This document shows positions 62,101-64,000 of a stretch of 64,000 nucleotides of DNA, piece after piece (within the stretch, counting starts at the first letter, position 1; each line of letters opens with the position of its first letter). The stretch lies in NCBI RefSeq assembly GCF_003265995.1, contig NZ_MVJN01000012.1, positions 1 to 64,000 on the forward strand. The letters run 5' to 3'. The notes beneath the pieces are model-generated. The model made no database searches. It was not told the origin of the DNA and saw only the letters and a program-made list of their open reading frames with translations. Origin of the DNA: Legionella quinlivanii (GTDB taxonomy: Bacteria > Pseudomonadota > Gammaproteobacteria > Legionellales > Legionellaceae). The translations under genes and the position numbers were made by a program.

Positions 62101-64000
62101 TCGTACTCGTAACACCAGATCGCTTTATTCGCTTCTGTTTTGGAGAGGAGATTGCCATTGGCATCATAGTCATATACTGTCTGCTGATTTTCGGCATCTG
62201 TTTTATTCGTCAGGCGCCCATTGCTGTCATATTGATAAGCCGAGGTTCGCCCCTGGACGTTTTGCAGCGCCAAGCTCTCTTCAGAGTATTCTGATAGATT
62301 GAGCCTGGCGGCATAGCTGGTTTCGGAGATGATATTTCCAACCGCATCATATTGTCGGCCAATCACACGTCCCTCGGCGCTGATTCGATAAATTTCCCGG
62401 CCAGCCGCGTCAAACACTGAACGAGTAATACGATCATAACTATCTGATTTGAGAGCAGACAGCCAGTTTTCATCCAATACGCTGCTTACTGGTTTTGCAA
62501 AACCCTGCGTGGCAATAAGATTACCCAGACGATCATATTGATATTTAACGGCAAAGCCTTCAGCATTTAACTCAGCAAGCAGTCGGCCTGCCTGATCATA
62601 GCTATAACGGCTGGTTTGATCAGACTGCAGATTTCTGGATATCGATTTTTCAATCTCAGCCTGATTGAATTGATTTAAATCGAAGAGAAAGCGATTGGCA
62701 AATCGGGTTTTAGAAACCACTTCGCCAGCTTGATTATATTTAAACTCAGTCAGATGATGTTCGTCATCCAGCTGATAACACAGGCGGTTTAAACTGTCAT
62801 AGGCCAGATGCTGTATCCGACCAGCTTCCGTTTTTCCAAAAACCGGAATGATACCGTTCTTTAAATCCTCAAGTGATGCCGGTTTTGCATAACGTATTAT
62901 CCTAGTGGCATTCCCTTGCACATCATAGGTGTATGCAGTCGCATAACCCATTGGATCAAAGCTTAATAGCACATGTCCATCGGAATCAAATTGCTTGAAG
63001 CTGTAGCGATCCGCACTACTGCTTTTAAGCAGCAGTTTCATGTCATTTTCTGTAGCCGCTGCATTTAGCCGCACTTCATTGGCATATTGGATAGTGCAAA
63101 TATTGCGGCCATTCAGATCATATTTAAACTCAGTGACACAGCCCCGCGCATCAATCTGGAACCGGCATTCATCCATGACATCATAGATCCAATACCGGGT
63201 ATTGCCCCGAGGATCAGTTTCACTGCAGAGATTGCCCTTGGCGTCGTAGGTATATTGCGTCACCAGGGACAAACCTTCAGGATCAATTATTTTTTGGGTA
63301 CAGCGTCCTAAAGCATCCCATTCATAGGCAGTAATCTGGTTTTTGCCGCAGGAATTAAGGATTGTTTGCCTGGTCAGCTGGTTCTGACTGTCATATTCAT
63401 ACTCGGTGATTAAATTCAAACCCAAAGGATCAATGCAACTACGAATGCAATTTCCAGCATTGTCGTAGCGGTATTGTTTAACAATCTGATCAGGGCCAAT
63501 GACCTCCAGTTGACGACCTATACCATCAAAATGATAGCGCGTGCTGAGATTCAAACCCTCAGGATCGATGGTTTTACTCAATACTCTTCCCGCCGCATCA
63601 TAACTGTATTGAGTAATACGGCCGTCTTTTGATTCCTTGATTAATTGCCCGGCGCGGTCATAGGTATAAAAAGACTGAAGACCCAAGGGTCCATTTTTTT
63701 CGATTAATTGCCCATTCACATCATATGTGAAAGAGGTAATCGCACCATTGAAGTCAGTAAAGCTAATCTTGTCGCCAAAGGCATTAAATTCTGTCTTGAC
63801 TTCTCTGCCTTTATCCGGCTGTCTGATAGTTACACTGCGGTTGCTATCATCATATTCATAAATGGTCCGCAGCTGATCAAATTCATACACTAGCCTTGAA
63901 AATGCGTCATAGCGCATGGTTTTCTCTTTACCTTTCGGATTGATGACGGCGGTGCATTCCCCTCGCTGGTTGTATTTATAACTGGTCTTATTTTGATTGG
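56166..64000 (-). CDS. RHS/YD-repeat polymorphic toxin (5' part beyond the window)
   Basis: Open from the stop at 56166 to the right edge without a stop, over 2,600 codons in the window; the true start lies beyond. Long YD-repeat array (pattern YxYDxxGxLxxxxxxxG) covers about 59000-64000 and continues upstream of the first Met at 63917. A LysM module (SYTVSAGDTLESIALQVYG) lies near 58050-58165, then Ala/Gly-rich hydrophobic helices, then a pretoxin segment WLEDVVSFGIDLIPVVGQIK at about 56730-56790 and a roughly 180-residue C-terminal domain with several hydrophobic helices. The C-terminus is the variable toxin. Such proteins deliver toxins to rival cells or hosts. Confidence 0.9.
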   Translation of the reverse strand, partial: NQNKTSYKYNQRGECTAVINPKGKEKTMRYDAFSRLVYEFDQLRTIYEYDDSNRSVTIRQPDKGREVKTEFNAFGDKISFTDFNGAITSFTYDVNGQLIEKNGPLGLQSFYTYDRAGQLIKESKDGRITQYSYDAAGRVLSKTIDPEGLNLSTRYHFDGIGRQLEVIGPDQIVKQYRYDNAGNCIRSCIDPLGLNLITEYEYDSQNQLTRQTILNSCGKNQITAYEWDALGRCTQKIIDPEGLSLVTQYTYDAKGNLCSETDPRGNTRYWIYDVMDECRFQIDARGCVTEFKYDLNGRNICTIQYANEVRLNAAATENDMKLLLKSSSADRYSFKQFDSDGHVLLSFDPMGYATAYTYDVQGNATRIIRYAKPASLEDLKNGIIPVFGKTEAGRIQHLAYDSLNRLCYQLDDEHHLTEFKYNQAGEVVSKTRFANRFLFDLNQFNQAEIEKSISRNLQSDQTSRYSYDQAGRLLAELNAEGFAVKYQYDRLGNLIATQGFAKPVSSVLDENWLSALKSDSYDRITRSVFDAAGREIYRISAEGRVIGRQYDAVGNIISETSYAARLNLSEYSEESLALQNVQGRTSAYQYDSNGRLTNKTDAENQQTVYDYDANGNLLSKTEANKAIWCYEYDASNQLITTISPEVDVALGYQSQRRSIITRNLYDNFGNIIKTVKDVEGLCQIREYTFDANNHCVQISYPDVAINKADLNGSMNRQELRKTLNETFRYNAFGEVEAQSDRAGNWQYFTYDREGHLRFSLNQLGALTEYEYNDLGQLAGKTTYATGIYLKPGSEVNGTELADARKTNVLDRHEFYQYDRLNRLIKTEKDSMRSFNSSSRSYEFSTPTTRYQYNAFGEVINTAVLLHEGVYASSRRYYDKDGLLTGELNDENYLTRYQYNAFGELSQQTEYAERASCFDDFDVKSPVSTSLDRVFLYQYDALGRVQKKTQRQVTYQQLNSNGQLVNLTADIVNSYEYDSMGHLVKMTDAEGQSSYFSYDALGQLKAKMGPQTQSGRAAVSYTYDGLGHLIETIQYANGAKLDSEGFILPAASANDLHTLDFYDSNDQLLLQQDAMGHFKFYSYDEQGNVARAWELLSQIDGSQRLIDKRYFYDAGGHLLRAATRKANGDWACEDSQYNVFGEVAHKGINGQLNIHYDYDQAGRLWRTNSAGYYQLFIYDLSDKVTQIITSTNAFRAVAGEDGLDLSDKQFETARSFQTESWEFDLQRQNNLYDKLGNLLAQNRESTENPLTINDSVHLKIINQTYSYDRWGNVLSHRNANGYETNYQYNGLNQLTEQDLLEVMAYDEHGVGRLINPRLFYAYDRLGRLIGFTDANGHRVTKVLDASGNVIQERDGKGGLRQKYYDIFGRLKESINELGGSTVYLYDKANRLTGIQTSGSKQQYFYDEAGQLLQQTDGENNASLFVYDELGNLIGKRNTFGYWRSMSYDDAGHKLAETDELGHVQSWSYQDGRLISHTDLGQHQTTYRYNRNGLLLSESGSGRSIEYHYQGDGSLKQYVDNTRGEVLNYQYDNEGNVSSKQSSRINPGKDGWLLESDHYEYDRLGRLISVRRAHPDDVDSRFPQQDKSLLSIDYQYDAAGNLRHSLITANYGGYEKASSDEYYSYDENNRIKISKGKLIEGNIQIDKDQGSLLDYDAAGNLTGADKYEEGILHHYLYGYNKGNQLKWTQKDNITLESRKYNQAGQVIEDRLFDAKGNVAQINRSSYKNGFLDYVTTTRPVGNLEHLVSQNKFYYDVAENLTAEMLRVEKQGQNAGYTLTHVYSFDWWDDYRRSEDRATLSIDNQASTYGLSMRIYDVNGQLQEAIDQQPDSSGRTNSAHYSSSAVDGIRSREDQTGKTSYLSVNGKHIADIKLDATTGKQTLTVYGGFTPEGSAQPAQKTNPWIWNPRAGYGNFNAFFQNGRTTAESMQARNEPNDAISPNSPQDNLGSYTVSAGDTLESIALQVYGDSSLWYLIADANGITSREERAGSSSQMHAGQRLVLPPVFSNQHNSADTHNVLREDYFIGNTSATAPMPKPLSTDSSPVQRKHHKLLGKVLTAVVGTIITVLAAAAVASIFAPSALAINGLGGIFKLGLSTLWGGTSLGVSLGASLSAGFIGNMASQGVASMAGLQEGMHWGAALTTALATMASAGLMRGMKMDGLAKDALGFLSDKSPALFNFSSAAEMMSQNALSQGITLAANQQKHFDWQRLAASGVTAGLMGGEAGGRVSNALRAIDKTEMINTELNSLLNQGSHALLTGQSINTLQILEDNLGDSIGQGIMKSAIQDSESNELNIEDSSPSPEDSIESLYLDNGESILLNLNENSTAQSILPQTDPLSLATNNELDLRNTLTDLYNYGKNSIMDRYNSLTQGLNDLEKEYNVRSHFYDILRDLKPEPIDNTPSWLEDVVSFGIDLIPVVGQIKGGMEFYTGRDMVSLQEMNGSMALLSLIPLAKPLIKTVKFLSKTKAGKVISTYKATIIRHSANAAIAGGSSYGAAVSTGDEHPIQTAILATFAGMIVGCKVNPSRATATKINFLAGGGISYANQGVDWYKTGKPVSLGKVFINATFTSLGAAWTWGMPAITAAMLRFQTETPSIKIGEELYDKIYQTKS

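Noticed and set aside
56166-64000. RHS gene as a TcC component of an insecticidal Tc complex
   Set aside because: No TcA or TcB genes are in the window, and the LysM and pretoxin segments point to a polymorphic toxin instead.

Overview
The window looks like a chromosomal segment of a gammaproteobacterium of the order Legionellales, most likely a Legionella species. This is inferred from gene content: spmAB in a non-sporulating genome, tandem aromatic amino acid permeases, a Coq4-like protein, an ankyrin-repeat protein, and a giant eukaryotic-pathogen-style protein of about 3,900 residues. No marker was compared with a database.

Layout. 1-1377: a ribosomal RNA promoter and leader firing leftwards out of the window, preceded by tyrS. 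1668-9564: cell-envelope and membrane genes (M23 endopeptidase, L,D-transpeptidase lipoprotein, serine hydrolase, spmA/spmB, a DUF1460 amidase-like protein, Kup). 9731-18215: an OmpA-like lipoprotein, two paralogous aromatic amino acid permeases, a Dam-type methylase, then a leftward group of malic enzyme plus two MFS transporters, and rpmE. 18415-24946: ABC exporter, beta-lactamase-fold hydrolase, Gfo/Idh/MocA oxidoreductase, polysaccharide deacetylase and a Coq4-like protein, with two copies of a short palindromic element. 25090-33455: housekeeping genes (nucleoside phosphorylase, proBA, TRIC channel, ppiB, tgt, cytochrome c, dsbB, trhO) and a larger inverted-repeat element.

From 33.5 kb onward the content becomes accessory. 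There is a higBA toxin-antitoxin pair with an almost leaderless promoter, a small J-domain gene, and then a giant ORF (35220-46925) whose middle carries SecA-type ATPase motifs and whose C-terminal third carries three tandem repeats of exactly 110 residues. An ankyrin protein with an acidic C-terminus is convergent to it. After an alcohol dehydrogenase comes an operon-like pair on the minus strand, a 63-residue ORF with a leader-like N-terminus followed by an ATP-grasp enzyme of the graspetide-maturase type. It is transcribed divergently from an XRE/S24 regulator that has lost the expected catalytic lysine, and operator-like repeats lie between them. Next come a queuosine-precursor-type transporter, an unknown protein and a methyltransferase.

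The right end (55190-64000) is an RHS/YD-repeat polymorphic toxin, still open at the window edge. It has a LysM module, a pretoxin segment and a variable hydrophobic C-terminus. Its gene overlaps a downstream gene for an internally duplicated membrane protein that is the natural immunity candidate.

The most promising undescribed items are the SecA-like giant with its J-domain neighbour, the small-ORF/ATP-grasp/degenerate-repressor locus, and the RHS toxin with its duplicated membrane immunity candidate.
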